This document shows, piece after piece, positions 7,622 to 15,082 of a stretch of 41,035 bases of DNA. The notes below the pieces were generated by a model, which was given only the letters and a program-made list of their open reading frames with translations, ran no database searches and was not told where the DNA came from. A program made the translations under genes and the position numbers. Numbering within the stretch: the first letter of the stretch is position 1; each line of letters starts with the position of its first letter. The stretch is from a virus: IMG/VR virus record IMGVR_UViG_3300033143_002635, positions 1 to 41,035 of that record. The stretch is one strand, 5' to 3'.

Positions 7622-10600
7622 TTAGCTTCCGCTAATTTCGCCCGTATTCTTCACCCTAACCGGGATATATATAAATTCGGCGCTTTTAACCGGCTCAATA
7701 GCTACATCTACATAAAGTTCATTACGATCAATACGTGTTGGTGTGTTGTTACTCTTATCACACACTACAACATAATCGTATAATGCACGTTTAGAAACTA
7801 AATCGTTCATCATACGTTCTACTTGACCTTTGATTTCATCACGTGTGATTTTATCATTTGGTTCATGAACAAACAAACGACCAATTTGATCTAATAGTAT
7901 ACGTATATGCGATACTAAACGTGATACGTTAGTACGATCAAGTGCTGTACCTGGCTTAGTTGTTTTGTTACCATCATTGATAAAACCTGCACCTGGAACA
8001 AATGTAATTGGATTAACACTGTTTGAGTACAATACATCACGTATGCCTTGGCGTGTTGACATCTGCACAAATTCACCTGTAACAGAATCAATGTAACCGA
8101 TACCGTCTACGTTATCAATAACACCACGTCTAACACCTGCTGGCGCTAACCATGGGTATGATTGCTCATCGCTGTGTATAATAGTACGTAACATCATGTG
8201 ACTTGGCGGAACAACAATAGCTGTACCTGTTAAGTCTGTAGTCCGTCCACTTGGGTAATAAGTACTTAAGTACTCATCGTTACTAACTAAACCATTACCA
8301 GCTGCTAAGCCTGTACCATTATCGTTAGTAGCCCACTCAGTGATGTCGCCACCTGTGTTAGCTAAACGCATTGGGCTATCGCCAATTACGTGCGCTGTAT
8401 TTGTACGCTCGTTGTTTAATGCTACCATGTTAGGAATAAGTTCTGGATAACCTGGTGCTGCCATTATAGTGAATAAACGTTGTTCTTCACGTATATCTGG
8501 ATTAGTGTCAATCGCTGATTTCATTGCTTTTACAACCATTGCTCTTTGTGCATGTCTACCGAAGTTTGCTGAACCATCTCCACGTAGGCCTGATACACTT
8601 ACCCAAGCATTAGTTTCATCTGGAAGAACTGCTGTACCAAAGTCATCTGCGTTGAAATAGTTCTGTCTAAATTCTTTAACGTTGTAACCACTTCTGCGTG
8701 TGTTCCAAAGTAACATACCATCTGGGTAAAGATCTGCATTTGGTGCATCAACATCTAAGTAATCACTACCTAGTAAGTCTTCTATTAGCGGCATATCACC
8801 AGTAACTGGATCTGTAATGCCGTCTACTGCCCAACGTGCATCTGCAAATAAAACACCATCTGTCGTTGTTTGATCAGCGTTATCAAGTGTAACCCACTTG
8901 CCGCCGACTTCTGCATCTTCCCATCTGCGTAGGATTGGATACTCTTCTAAGTTGCTAGTATCAACCCATAAGTCACCGTATACAAGTGGTGAAGTGTCTG
9001 ACTGTGTATCTGGAGCGATTGGACTAACCTGCGGTCCACTTGGATCAGTGTTAGTTAAATCAAGACCGCGGATATCGTTAGTTACATTTTTGTAACCTTT
9101 CCATGCGCCGCCATCATGTATCATGATATCAATTTCATTAATCTCTGGGTAGTACCATTTAGTTCCACTAATTGGATCTTGTCCTGGTTCTACTATGCTT
9201 GCTGTATAAGCTAACACGTTCCAGTTACTTAACACAAGTTGTCCTGCGTTGTTAGTACGAACACTTTCTAATGCGTCACTAATGCCTGTAGCAGAAATTG
9301 CTCCGCCTGCTGTATCTTCAAGTACAATAACGCCACCGCCTGTGTGTGTAATTTTAACACGGCCGTTAGCTGTTACTTCACCTGTTACATTCGGGATGCC
9401 TGCCGCAGCTAAGTCACTGACAAAGTCTGTTGCTGCTATTCCTGACATTGTAATAGTTACCGGCGCCGTTAATGCTGTGCTATTTGTCTCGCTTACTTCA
9501 ATTGTAAACTCATGACCAACAACAAATAATGGGTTAACCGTTGGGCCTGTAATTGCTGTTGCTCCAAATGCACGTTCAAATATTTTAATTGTACCTGTAT
9601 CATTTTCAAGTACATCATACTGTGCATAAGTGTCGCCTACCGGAATTGACTTTCCGCCTGTTGCTGGATCTAAAGTCTTATTAGCTGTTTGATCATTTGC
9701 AAATACTGGAACTGGTTGTACATCAAATGTATCTGTAGTTGCGTTATACTTCTTAATAACAAGGTCGACCCCGTTATTAACTGATGTAGTCTTAACCCAA
9801 ATAGATCCACTAGGGCGAGGAGAGACATCTGTTTCTCTCCAACGTGGAATTTGCACATGACTTGCATGTTCTACAATCGGTGCATTATATGTTCCTGCTG
9901 TAATACCTAAGTCGCCAAGTAAGTCACCTGTTGTGCCGTTAGCTAATTCAATTGTAACGTCAACTGAACTATCTTCAAAGCCTGTACCAGATTCAACATA
10001 AAATTCAATTCTATTGTTAACCTTTGCGGCCGTAACACCAAGTATGCCTGCGCCATTTATTGCTGTTACTAACGTATCAATTGTTGTGCCTGTGTTTGCT
10101 ACTGTTGCTGTACCGTTAATAAGAATATCGTCATTTGCTGTTAATGTTGGGTCAGCTGCATCGCCTACTACTGTTGCTAAACTTGCTTTCCAATCATCTG
10201 AACCAATTAATGTCCATTCGTTGTTTGAATTTTTGTAATACGATGGGTTGTTTGCGTTTGTAGCTACAATCGCGTACTGGCCGATATTACCAATACTTGC
10301 TAACGGGACGCCGCCTGGTGAATCTAAATCATCGTCGTCTGTGATAGCAATAGGCGTTATATAATCGAATGAATTTTTAGCTGAGTTCCAAGCAAATAAG
10401 CCCGAAGTTGATTCAGATAAGTCTAACCAAGCTGCGCCGTTATTAGGACGTCCTGTTGGGCGTGATAAAGATGCACTTAACTCTGCCATGTCAATGTCTA
10501 CACGCTGTATATAAGCTCTGTTACTAACGCCAAGTACACTGTATGCTGCCATTAAGCCGTATTCGTTTAATTCGTAACCGTGGATTGCGTTACCGTTGTT

Positions 10601-10834
10601 AGTTTTGTAAAAAGTTGGATTACCGAACGTGTTAACTAATTCACGTTGACTTGTAACCAAATACACGTCATTTGCATTTGATTGTAATGTACCTGGGGCT
10701 ACACTTGTACCGGCTGCATCTAGTTTGTTAGCTGCTGTTGCCATTAAAATGTAAGGTACTGTGTTTGTTGCGCCTGCTGTATATTGACTCTCATCAATAA
10801 TCGTTACATCAACGCCTGCTGAAACTAGTGCCAT
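7622..10834 (-). CDS. 18: Tail sheath protein, gp18-like, with a large inserted region
   Basis: The contractile sheath subunit. The N-terminus (MALVSAGVDVTIIDESQYTA, then a GNPTFYKTN segment and LNEYGLMAAYSVLGVSNRAY) and the C-terminus (IRILLDQIGRLFVHEPNDK, DVAIEPVKSAEFIYIPVRV) match the conserved ends of T4-type sheath proteins. The length, 1,070 residues, is far above T4 gp18 (659). The excess lies mostly in the middle (about residues 200-560) as beta-rich, Thr/Gly-rich modules. Residues about 236-310 resemble a flagellin-type IN motif (DILINGTATV...IDTLVTAINGAGI). The start has a good Shine-Dalgarno (AGGAGA). A terminator follows the gene. Confidence 0.93.
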   Translation of the reverse strand: MALVSAGVDVTIIDESQYTAGATNTVPYILMATAANKLDAAGTSVAPGTLQSNANDVYLVTSQRELVNTFGNPTFYKTNNGNAIHGYELNEYGLMAAYSVLGVSNRAYIQRVDIDMAELSASLSRPTGRPNNGAAWLDLSESTSGLFAWNSAKNSFDYITPIAITDDDDLDSPGGVPLASIGNIGQYAIVATNANNPSYYKNSNNEWTLIGSDDWKASLATVVGDAADPTLTANDDILINGTATVANTGTTIDTLVTAINGAGILGVTAAKVNNRIEFYVESGTGFEDSSVDVTIELANGTTGDLLGDLGITAGTYNAPIVEHASHVQIPRWRETDVSPRPSGSIWVKTTSVNNGVDLVIKKYNATTDTFDVQPVPVFANDQTANKTLDPATGGKSIPVGDTYAQYDVLENDTGTIKIFERAFGATAITGPTVNPLFVVGHEFTIEVSETNSTALTAPVTITMSGIAATDFVSDLAAAGIPNVTGEVTANGRVKITHTGGGVIVLEDTAGGAISATGISDALESVRTNNAGQLVLSNWNVLAYTASIVEPGQDPISGTKWYYPEINEIDIMIHDGGAWKGYKNVTNDIRGLDLTNTDPSGPQVSPIAPDTQSDTSPLVYGDLWVDTSNLEEYPILRRWEDAEVGGKWVTLDNADQTTTDGVLFADARWAVDGITDPVTGDMPLIEDLLGSDYLDVDAPNADLYPDGMLLWNTRRSGYNVKEFRQNYFNADDFGTAVLPDETNAWVSVSGLRGDGSANFGRHAQRAMVVKAMKSAIDTNPDIREEQRLFTIMAAPGYPELIPNMVALNNERTNTAHVIGDSPMRLANTGGDITEWATNDNGTGLAAGNGLVSNDEYLSTYYPSGRTTDLTGTAIVVPPSHMMLRTIIHSDEQSYPWLAPAGVRRGVIDNVDGIGYIDSVTGEFVQMSTRQGIRDVLYSNSVNPITFVPGAGFINDGNKTTKPGTALDRTNVSRLVSHIRILLDQIGRLFVHEPNDKITRDEIKGQVERMMNDLVSKRALYDYVVVCDKSNNTPTRIDRNELYVDVAIEPVKSAEFIYIPVRVKNTGEISGS

Positions 10835-10852
10835 TTTAAAATTCTCCTGTAA

Positions 10853-10884
10853 AATAAATTTATTTTCTGTTAACTCTATTTATT
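10853..10884 (-). promoter_or_regulatory. Late promoter-like octamer (AATAAATA) and palindromic leader of gp18
   Basis: Minus-strand AATAAATA at 10877-10884 has one mismatch to the T4 late consensus. It predicts a leader of about 37 bases that contains a 16-base AT palindrome (AAAATAAATTTATTTT, 10853-10868) and an AGGAGA ribosome-binding site before the sheath ATG. Confidence 0.5.
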
Positions 10885-10952
10885 TGAAACGGTGAAATAA
10901 TGGTGGCTACGCTGCCCTTTTAAAGGTTCGCTTATTAAGGCTAAATAAATGT

Positions 10953-11297
10953 ATGAATAGACCTATTTGTACAGTGTGTCACAAGAAACCTGCTGCGGTT
11001 AATTACAAGCGCGGGGATAAAACGTACTACAGAAAGAAGTGCGATAGCTGTATTCGTGAGAGAAGAAACATAAAGCCGCCGAAGCCACGGTGGGCAGAAG
11101 CTGGCTATAAAAAGAAATTACAGTGTGATAAGTGCGGGTTTAAGGCTAGGTGGTTAAATCAAATAGTTGTTTACTACATTGACGGCAATATGAACAATGC
11201 TAAACAGAACAACTTAAGATCTGTATGCTTAAATTGTACCGTAGTAATCGAAAAGCAGGATATGCCTTGGGCTAAAGATATTAGCCCAGACTTTTAA
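10953..11297 (+). CDS. HNH-like zinc-finger protein
   Basis: A 114-residue basic protein with two zinc-binding halves. The first has C6xxC9 and C30xxC33 (ICTVCHKK ... CDSCIRER). The second begins QCDKCGF and ends in an HNH-type segment, YYIDGNMNNAKQNNLRSVCLNC, in which the usual His before IDGN is Tyr. HNH nucleases of this layout cut DNA; loss of the His may mean it only binds. It is a lone plus-strand gene between minus-strand sheath and exonuclease genes, and its 3' end overlaps the exonuclease gene by four bases. It looks like a mobile HNH-type insertion, though a phage regulatory role is possible. Confidence 0.75.
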   Translation: MNRPICTVCHKKPAAVNYKRGDKTYYRKKCDSCIRERRNIKPPKPRWAEAGYKKKLQCDKCGFKARWLNQIVVYYIDGNMNNAKQNNLRSVCLNCTVVIEKQDMPWAKDISPDF

Positions 11298-11833
11298 TTT
11301 CGTTTTCTAGATTTGAATGTAGTGATACCAAGCTGTCTAAATGCTTGTTGTAGTAAATCAATTTGATTGCAGCAATCCATTAAAGCGTTGTGGTTGTTAC
11401 CTAGCTTAGGAAGGTCTGGACAAATCTTGTACACTGTTCTTGCATCATGTAACTGCCAGTACTTCCACGGCACATTAACGCCGTATGCAAGCATAGCGTT
11501 TTCAAGTATAACAAAATCAAATGTAATACCGTTAGCCCATAAGTCGCCATGTTTCCATGCTATCTTAGCTAACTGTTCAAGTGCATCCTTGATAGCAATA
11601 CGTCCTTCAACACCAAATGCTTCTTCTTGTGCTTCTTCGCTTTGCTTACCCCACCATTCAACAGTGTCGTCGTTCACATCACGCCCGTCTTGTGATTCAA
11701 GTGTAATCTTTTCGTAAAATGTTACGTCAGTGTATTTTTGACTGAATGGATCGAAGCCTTGTGCTCCGATTGTAAGTATTGTTGAGTTTGGTGATACCGC
11801 AAGTGTTTCGATATCGATCATAAGTGATGACAT
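11294..11833 (-). CDS. dexA: DexA-like 3'-5' exonuclease (DEDDh family)
   Basis: An exonuclease of the DnaQ-like superfamily, related to T4 DexA, probably acting on DNA or RNA during infection. The motifs are in order: DIET near residues 7-10 (Exo I), the TVEWWGKQSEEAQEEA segment that matches STIEWWKNQSPEAR in T4 DexA, NGITFDFVILENAM (Exo II), and HNALMDCCNQ (Exo III, HxxxxD). The length of 179 is a little shorter than T4 DexA (227). It is read from its own sigma70-type promoter with a clear AAAGGAA ribosome-binding site, which suggests early or host-polymerase expression among late genes. Confidence 0.88.
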   Translation of the reverse strand: MSSLMIDIETLAVSPNSTILTIGAQGFDPFSQKYTDVTFYEKITLESQDGRDVNDDTVEWWGKQSEEAQEEAFGVEGRIAIKDALEQLAKIAWKHGDLWANGITFDFVILENAMLAYGVNVPWKYWQLHDARTVYKICPDLPKLGNNHNALMDCCNQIDLLQQAFRQLGITTFKSRKRN

Positions 11834-11855
11834 ATTCTATTCCTTTGTTGCTGTT

Positions 11856-11883
11856 ATTATAGCAGGATATAAGAATATGTCAA
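11856..11883 (-). promoter_or_regulatory. Sigma70-type promoter for the DexA-like exonuclease
   Basis: Minus strand: consensus TTGACA (11878-11883), a 16-base spacer and consensus TATAAT (11856-11861), about 20 bases before the exonuclease ATG. It lies in the gap after the gp13 gene. Confidence 0.85.
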
Positions 11884-11891
11884 TAAGGAAT

Positions 11892-12641
11892 TTAGCCAAT
11901 TACCCAACTAAGTGGATCAGAACCATCAACGTAGTTACGCAAGTCTTCAAGTAAGCTTGTCATCAATTCTTGTGCTTCACTTTTCATTGCTGCACCGTTC
12001 AAGCTTGTTCCGCCGCCTGGGCCTGCAATAGACTGGAACTTATCACGTGCTTCACCTTCCATGTACTTACATGTTGCATAAGTGTAATCTTTAATCCACT
12101 GTGATATTTGATGTTCGGTTAAAAGTTGTATTTCTGGTTTTGAATTGTAAGTCCACAATAAAATAGTTTCACCGGAACTTGTGATGTCTCGTATTAAGTG
12201 TAATCGTTTTGTGCTTGGGTTAAATGTAAAGTTCATAAAGCCACCAAACATTCTTGCTGCAAGCTCTAACTTCTGTGTGTACATTTCCCACGTTGCTAAA
12301 CCACCGCTACCGCCTAAGTTCAGTACATAAGTATTAATTACTGCTGAACTAAACGGATCAAATGCACTGTCACCACCAACACTACCAAACGTCTTACGAA
12401 ATACTTGACGTACTTCTGTTACTTCTTGCGGAAGTATGTATTCGTTTTGGTCGTCTTTTAATTCAATCCATACGTAACTTTCTTCAACTGAGTTTTGTGC
12501 TCGTTGTCTGTACATGCCTATTGCTCGCTTGTACGCTGTTTCGTAGTGAATAGGATCTAAACTTAAATCCACCATACCACTACCCATCATTGCTGATGCG
12601 TAATCGAATATTTCTTGTTTCAGTTCTTTTAAAGTAGCCAT
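11892..12641 (-). CDS. 13: Neck protein, gp13-like
   Basis: T4 gp13 forms the neck with gp14 and seals the filled head before tail attachment. The 249-residue product opens with a helical region (ELKQEIFDYASAMMGSGMVD, then DPIHYETAYKRAIGMYRQRA) followed by YVWIELKDDQNEYILPQEVT and VRQVFRK, the pattern seen in neck proteins of T4-like cyanophages and pelagiphages. The C-terminal half has the helix HQISQWIKDYTYATCKYMEG. It is separated from gp14, which lies about 8 kb away on the opposite strand; in T4 the two are adjacent. A late promoter ends five bases before the ATG and no Shine-Dalgarno is present, so the late mRNA should be leaderless. Confidence 0.68.
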   Translation of the reverse strand: MATLKELKQEIFDYASAMMGSGMVDLSLDPIHYETAYKRAIGMYRQRAQNSVEESYVWIELKDDQNEYILPQEVTEVRQVFRKTFGSVGGDSAFDPFSSAVINTYVLNLGGSGGLATWEMYTQKLELAARMFGGFMNFTFNPSTKRLHLIRDITSSGETILLWTYNSKPEIQLLTEHQISQWIKDYTYATCKYMEGEARDKFQSIAGPGGGTSLNGAAMKSEAQELMTSLLEDLRNYVDGSDPLSWVIG

Positions 12642-12646
12642 AAATG

Positions 12647-12654
12647 TATTTATG
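12647..12654 (-). promoter_or_regulatory. T4-type late promoter (CATAAATA) immediately before gp13
   Basis: Minus-strand CATAAATA followed by CATTT and the ATG of gp13 at 12641. The predicted +1 coincides with the A of the start codon. The surrounding 16 bases (12639-12654) are almost palindromic. Confidence 0.75.
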
Positions 12655-12671
12655 ACTTAAGTGTGCTTCTA

Positions 12672-12977
12672 TTAGGCTTCCTCGACGGTTGCGTTCAATG
12701 GGAACCCTGCTGCTGTAGCTGCAATATGTGTTTCACTTGCTTTTGTTTCAGCAATCTCAAACGGGAAGGTGCCTGCTAGTCCACGTCCTTTGTGATGCAC
12801 GTCAAGCGTCACTTCTTCAGCTCGTTCTACACTTTGCCCGTATTGCTCAGTTAATGTTATCATAACAAATTCAAATGTTGTTTTATTATCATCCATTATA
12901 TACACGTTAAACAAGCTTGGCTCTTTAACTTTAGGGTTAACTTGGATTTTAGGGCGTGTTATTGTTTCAGTTGTCAT
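12672..12977 (-). CDS. clpS: ClpS-like adaptor of the ClpAP protease
   Basis: ClpS delivers substrates, notably N-end-rule proteins, to the host ClpA ATPase. The 101-residue protein matches the family in length and core: PSLFNVYIMDDNKTTFEFVM (compare PxxYKVxLxNDDxTPMEFV), then ERAEEVTLDVHHKGRGLAG and FPFEIAETKA, corresponding to the A..VHxxG and EIAETK signatures. The usual Pro after the NDDxT turn is replaced by Thr. A good ribosome-binding site (AAGGAATAAG) precedes the ATG. It is the last gene of the minus-strand accessory run before the late gp13 promoter. A phage version may redirect host proteolysis; that is inference. Confidence 0.92.
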   Translation of the reverse strand: MTTETITRPKIQVNPKVKEPSLFNVYIMDDNKTTFEFVMITLTEQYGQSVERAEEVTLDVHHKGRGLAGTFPFEIAETKASETHIAATAAGFPLNATVEEA

Positions 12978-12986
12978 GCTTATTCC

Positions 12987-13415
12987 TTATTGTGTCTTAG
13001 GTGGTTGTGGTTTACGTGATGGTGTAGGTTGCGACTTTGGGCTATATCCGCCTGGTTGGCCTATTTTGCGGGAGAATGGATTGCCTGTTCCTGTGCCCAC
13101 AACACCTGCTGATTTATGCACTGCTGGTTTAAACTGGTCGTCCTCCTCGTACTTTACTTTCATTGGATTTTTAATTGTCATCCATAAAAATTCTTTATCA
13201 AACTTTACTTTGTTGTTTGAATACATAATTACTACCACGACTGCTAATACCGCTGCTATAATAGCAAAAGTTATATGCTCGTCCTTCAATGACATTGCGA
13301 CCATTTGAGCTGCGAAATGAAATGTCCAGCCCATCCAAAATGCAAATGCAAACCTCCAGCCTGGGGTTGGTTTAAAATCTTTAAACTTCTTAAACTTCTT
13401 CTTTAAATTGAACAT
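12987..13415 (-). CDS. Two-helix membrane protein with a Pro-rich tail
   Basis: I place the start at the ATG at 13415 (MFNLKKKFKKF), eight bases after an AGGA site, rather than at a TTG two codons upstream. A basic N-terminus is followed by two hydrophobic helices (about residues 20-41, FAFAFWMGWTFHFAAQMVAM, and 47-67, HITFAIIAAVLAVVVVIMY). A charged cytoplasm-type region and a Pro/Ser/Lys-rich tail ending in PPKTQ follow. It could be an inner-membrane protein involved in host takeover or lysis control. No family is recognised. It overlaps the 3' end of the 13390-13632 gene. Confidence 0.72.
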   Translation of the reverse strand: MFNLKKKFKKFKDFKPTPGWRFAFAFWMGWTFHFAAQMVAMSLKDEHITFAIIAAVLAVVVVIMYSNNKVKFDKEFLWMTIKNPMKVKYEEDDQFKPAVHKSAGVVGTGTGNPFSRKIGQPGGYSPKSQPTPSRKPQPPKTQ

Positions 13416-13632
13416 ACTCAAATCCTAACCTCTTTTTAAATAGTTCTTCTTCAGACGTAACATTCTCGTCCATTAATTGCTTACATCGGCTCGGCATACC
13501 CACTGATCCTACAATAGCCATACAGCTCCAACACCTGTAACTGTATCCGCTATCTTCATCGAAGTGTGTTTCACCACCACAAGGTATTGAAATTGATTCT
13601 GGGACTTTTGTTCCGTCAAATGCTGTTGGCAT
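13390..13632 (-). CDS. Small Cys-containing hypothetical protein, 80 aa
   Basis: The start is taken at the ATG at 13632 (MPTAFDGTKVPES) because a strong AGGAGG site lies just upstream and the ATG directly follows the previous gene's stop; a longer in-frame extension is not needed. The protein contains C18 and a CWSC pair (YRCWSCMAIVG) with a further Cys downstream, which suggests a small metal-binding fold. No function is recognised. It is part of the compact minus-strand accessory run. Confidence 0.72.
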   Translation of the reverse strand: MPTAFDGTKVPESISIPCGGETHFDEDSGYSYRCWSCMAIVGSVGMPSRCKQLMDENVTSEEELFKKRLGFEYVQFKEEV

Positions 13633-13633
13633 G

Positions 13634-13840
13634 TTATGCCTCCTTAAGTATGTTCCAAACTTTGCCGCTTTTGTTAAGCACTGCTTCAGCAATCCACTCT
13701 TCAACTTGTTCATCACTTAACGGATCAAGTGCTGCAACTCTCATTCTGCCTTCTTCAACAGTATCAAATTCAAGCGTAGTCCACTTGCCTTTGTAAAACA
13801 AGTTAATACCATCGTAGTCAATAAGCTGCAATCGTCTCAT
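13634..13840 (-). CDS. Hypothetical protein, 68 aa
   Basis: A small acidic protein, MRRLQLIDYDGINLFYKGKW at the start and predicted helices in the second half (DEQVEEWIAEAV). The ATG overlaps the stop of the upstream gene (ATGA). The first half resembles a short beta hairpin. Unknown function. Confidence 0.68.
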   Translation of the reverse strand: MRRLQLIDYDGINLFYKGKWTTLEFDTVEEGRMRVAALDPLSDEQVEEWIAEAVLNKSGKVWNILKEA

Positions 13841-14037
13841 TCGACGTGTTCTCTTATTGACAATTCATTTTGAATTGTTACGCGGCATGCTGTCCAACTA
13901 TCAGCTTTTGCTTTGTCCTCAGGGCTAGGATGTTCGCTATAATAGCTGATAAACGGGTTACGGCCATTGCGATAATGCTTTTTATAGTACGCAAGCAAAC
14001 GTGGAGTTGGTAGTTTTAATATTTCTTTAAGATTCAT
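13837..14037 (-). CDS. Hypothetical protein, 66 aa
   Basis: A small basic protein containing LAYYKKHYRNGRNPFISYY. It starts inside the 3' end of the zinc-ribbon gene (11-base overlap) and couples to the next gene through ATGA. Unknown function; similar short proteins are frequent in T4-like early regions. Confidence 0.68.
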   Translation of the reverse strand: MNLKEILKLPTPRLLAYYKKHYRNGRNPFISYYSEHPSPEDKAKADSWTACRVTIQNELSIREHVE

Positions 14038-14323
14038 CGCCTAATTCGATGCTACCATCGCCCTTCATCTTAATTTCGATATTGACACGTTCGCTGTCGT
14101 CGGGTTCCAACCCCATGCCATTGAGCATTGCTGTCATTTTAACAAGGACGTTAACTGTTTCCATATCCTCAGGTGTTAGTAAGCTTTCGCCGCACTTAGG
14201 ACAAGGCTTGTTTAAGTACGATTCGTAATCTTCAAGCTTTGCGTCAAAGTCTTCGTAGTCACACGCTTCGTTGTCACACTTCAGTCCCGAGACTAATAAA
14301 TCTGCTATATTTTCAGTTGTCAT
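14027..14323 (-). CDS. Zinc-ribbon hypothetical protein, 98 aa
   Basis: An acidic protein with a likely zinc ribbon: CDNEACDYEDF near residue 16, then CPKCGESLLTPED near residue 41. This resembles the knuckles of small regulatory or adaptor proteins. The second half (VNVLVKMTAMLNGMGLEPDD) is helical. It overlaps the upstream gene by four bases (ATGA). Function unknown; a nucleic-acid-binding or host-protein-binding role is plausible but not shown. Confidence 0.75.
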   Translation of the reverse strand: MTTENIADLLVSGLKCDNEACDYEDFDAKLEDYESYLNKPCPKCGESLLTPEDMETVNVLVKMTAMLNGMGLEPDDSERVNIEIKMKGDGSIELGDES

Positions 14324-14553
14324 AAGTTTCCGCCTATTGTGATACTGTACGCTTTAAGATATGTAAAGCCCCAGGTAAACAAATACATTTTAGCTTTATC
14401 AGCATCATTTGTATCTGCAAAGATTTCGTTTGCTTCTTTAACAAGTGCTGACACTTGTTCGTTAGTTGCGCCTTGTGGAGCTAACATTGTTAACTCTACG
14501 TAAGGAGCGTCATCGCCGTACTTCTCGATATGTACTATCATTTGCTTAGCCAT
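14320..14553 (-). CDS. Hypothetical protein, 77 aa
   Basis: I place the start at the ATG at 14553 (MAKQMIVHIEKYGD), with an AAGGA ribosome-binding site nine bases upstream, rather than 12 codons earlier. The product is a small alpha/beta protein (IVHIEKYGDDAPYVELTML, then helix EQVSALVKEANEIF). It resembles small phage proteins without known function. About 100 non-coding bases precede it. Confidence 0.72.
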   Translation of the reverse strand: MAKQMIVHIEKYGDDAPYVELTMLAPQGATNEQVSALVKEANEIFADTNDADKAKMYLFTWGFTYLKAYSITIGGNL

Positions 14554-14659
14554 TAAATTTTCCTTGTTATTTTTAAATAAATCCAACAAACAAAAATTAT
14601 CGGGTACGTCACTACCTTTTGCATGAATATTGAAAAATGAAATTTTAGTTTAAAAAACA

Positions 14660-14848
14660 TTAGTATCTCATTGTTCCGTCTGCGCGAATGTAAGCTGTTT
14701 CGAGCTTACGTTTAATGTTTACAGAATCGCTGCTACCGTGTCCGTCAAATTCCCAACCTGCCCAAATATATGATTCTAAGGATCTTGCCTGCTCAGGAAA
14801 TTTATTGCGTACCGCTTCAAGTAATGCTTCTTCTTTTGCTGCTTTCAT
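14660..14848 (-). CDS. Hypothetical protein, 62 aa
   Basis: A small charged protein: an N-terminal helix (KAAKEEALLEAVRNKFPEQA) followed by YIWAGWEFDGHGSSD and a short C-terminal strand region. The ATG overlaps the last codon of the lipoprotein gene, so the genes are coupled. Function unknown. Confidence 0.65.
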   Translation of the reverse strand: MKAAKEEALLEAVRNKFPEQARSLESYIWAGWEFDGHGSSDSVNIKRKLETAYIRADGTMRY

Positions 14849-15081
14849 TATAATTCTGCCTGTCCGTCTTTTGCCCGAACCTTAATATTCCAAGTCTTTG
14901 TAATGCCGTTAAATACCGCGTCGTTGTTACAATAAACGTCAAATCGCAATGTGCCCATTGTAATACTGCGTAGGCCGGCATTGTTCTTGCACAATTTTTC
15001 AGCTTGAACCATATGCTCAGGACCGACAGTATTCGAACAACCTGCTGTGAATAAAACTAATAGCAATAAGTACTTTTTCAT
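14848..15081 (-). CDS. Small predicted lipoprotein, 77 aa
   Basis: The N-terminus MKKYLLLLVLFTAGCSNTV is a textbook short lipoprotein signal: two Lys, a hydrophobic core and a lipobox-like TAGC, giving a mature protein that starts at Cys15. The mature part is short (about 63 residues) with two more Cys (KLCKNNAG and VYCNNDA) that could form a disulfide in the periplasm. Phage lipoproteins of this kind can act in superinfection exclusion or as outer-membrane spanins; no spanin partner is recognised next to it. The signal supports a Gram-negative host. Confidence 0.78.
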   Translation of the reverse strand: MKKYLLLLVLFTAGCSNTVGPEHMVQAEKLCKNNAGLRSITMGTLRFDVYCNNDAVFNGITKTWNIKVRAKDGQAEL

Positions 15082-15082
15082 T

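Noticed and set aside
14553-14624. A possible 23-codon hydrophobic peptide (MQKVVTYPIIFVCWIYLKIT) ending in TAATG before the 14320-14553 gene.
   Set aside because: No ribosome-binding site lies before its ATG, and the downstream gene has its own AAGGA site inside it; chance is a sufficient explanation.
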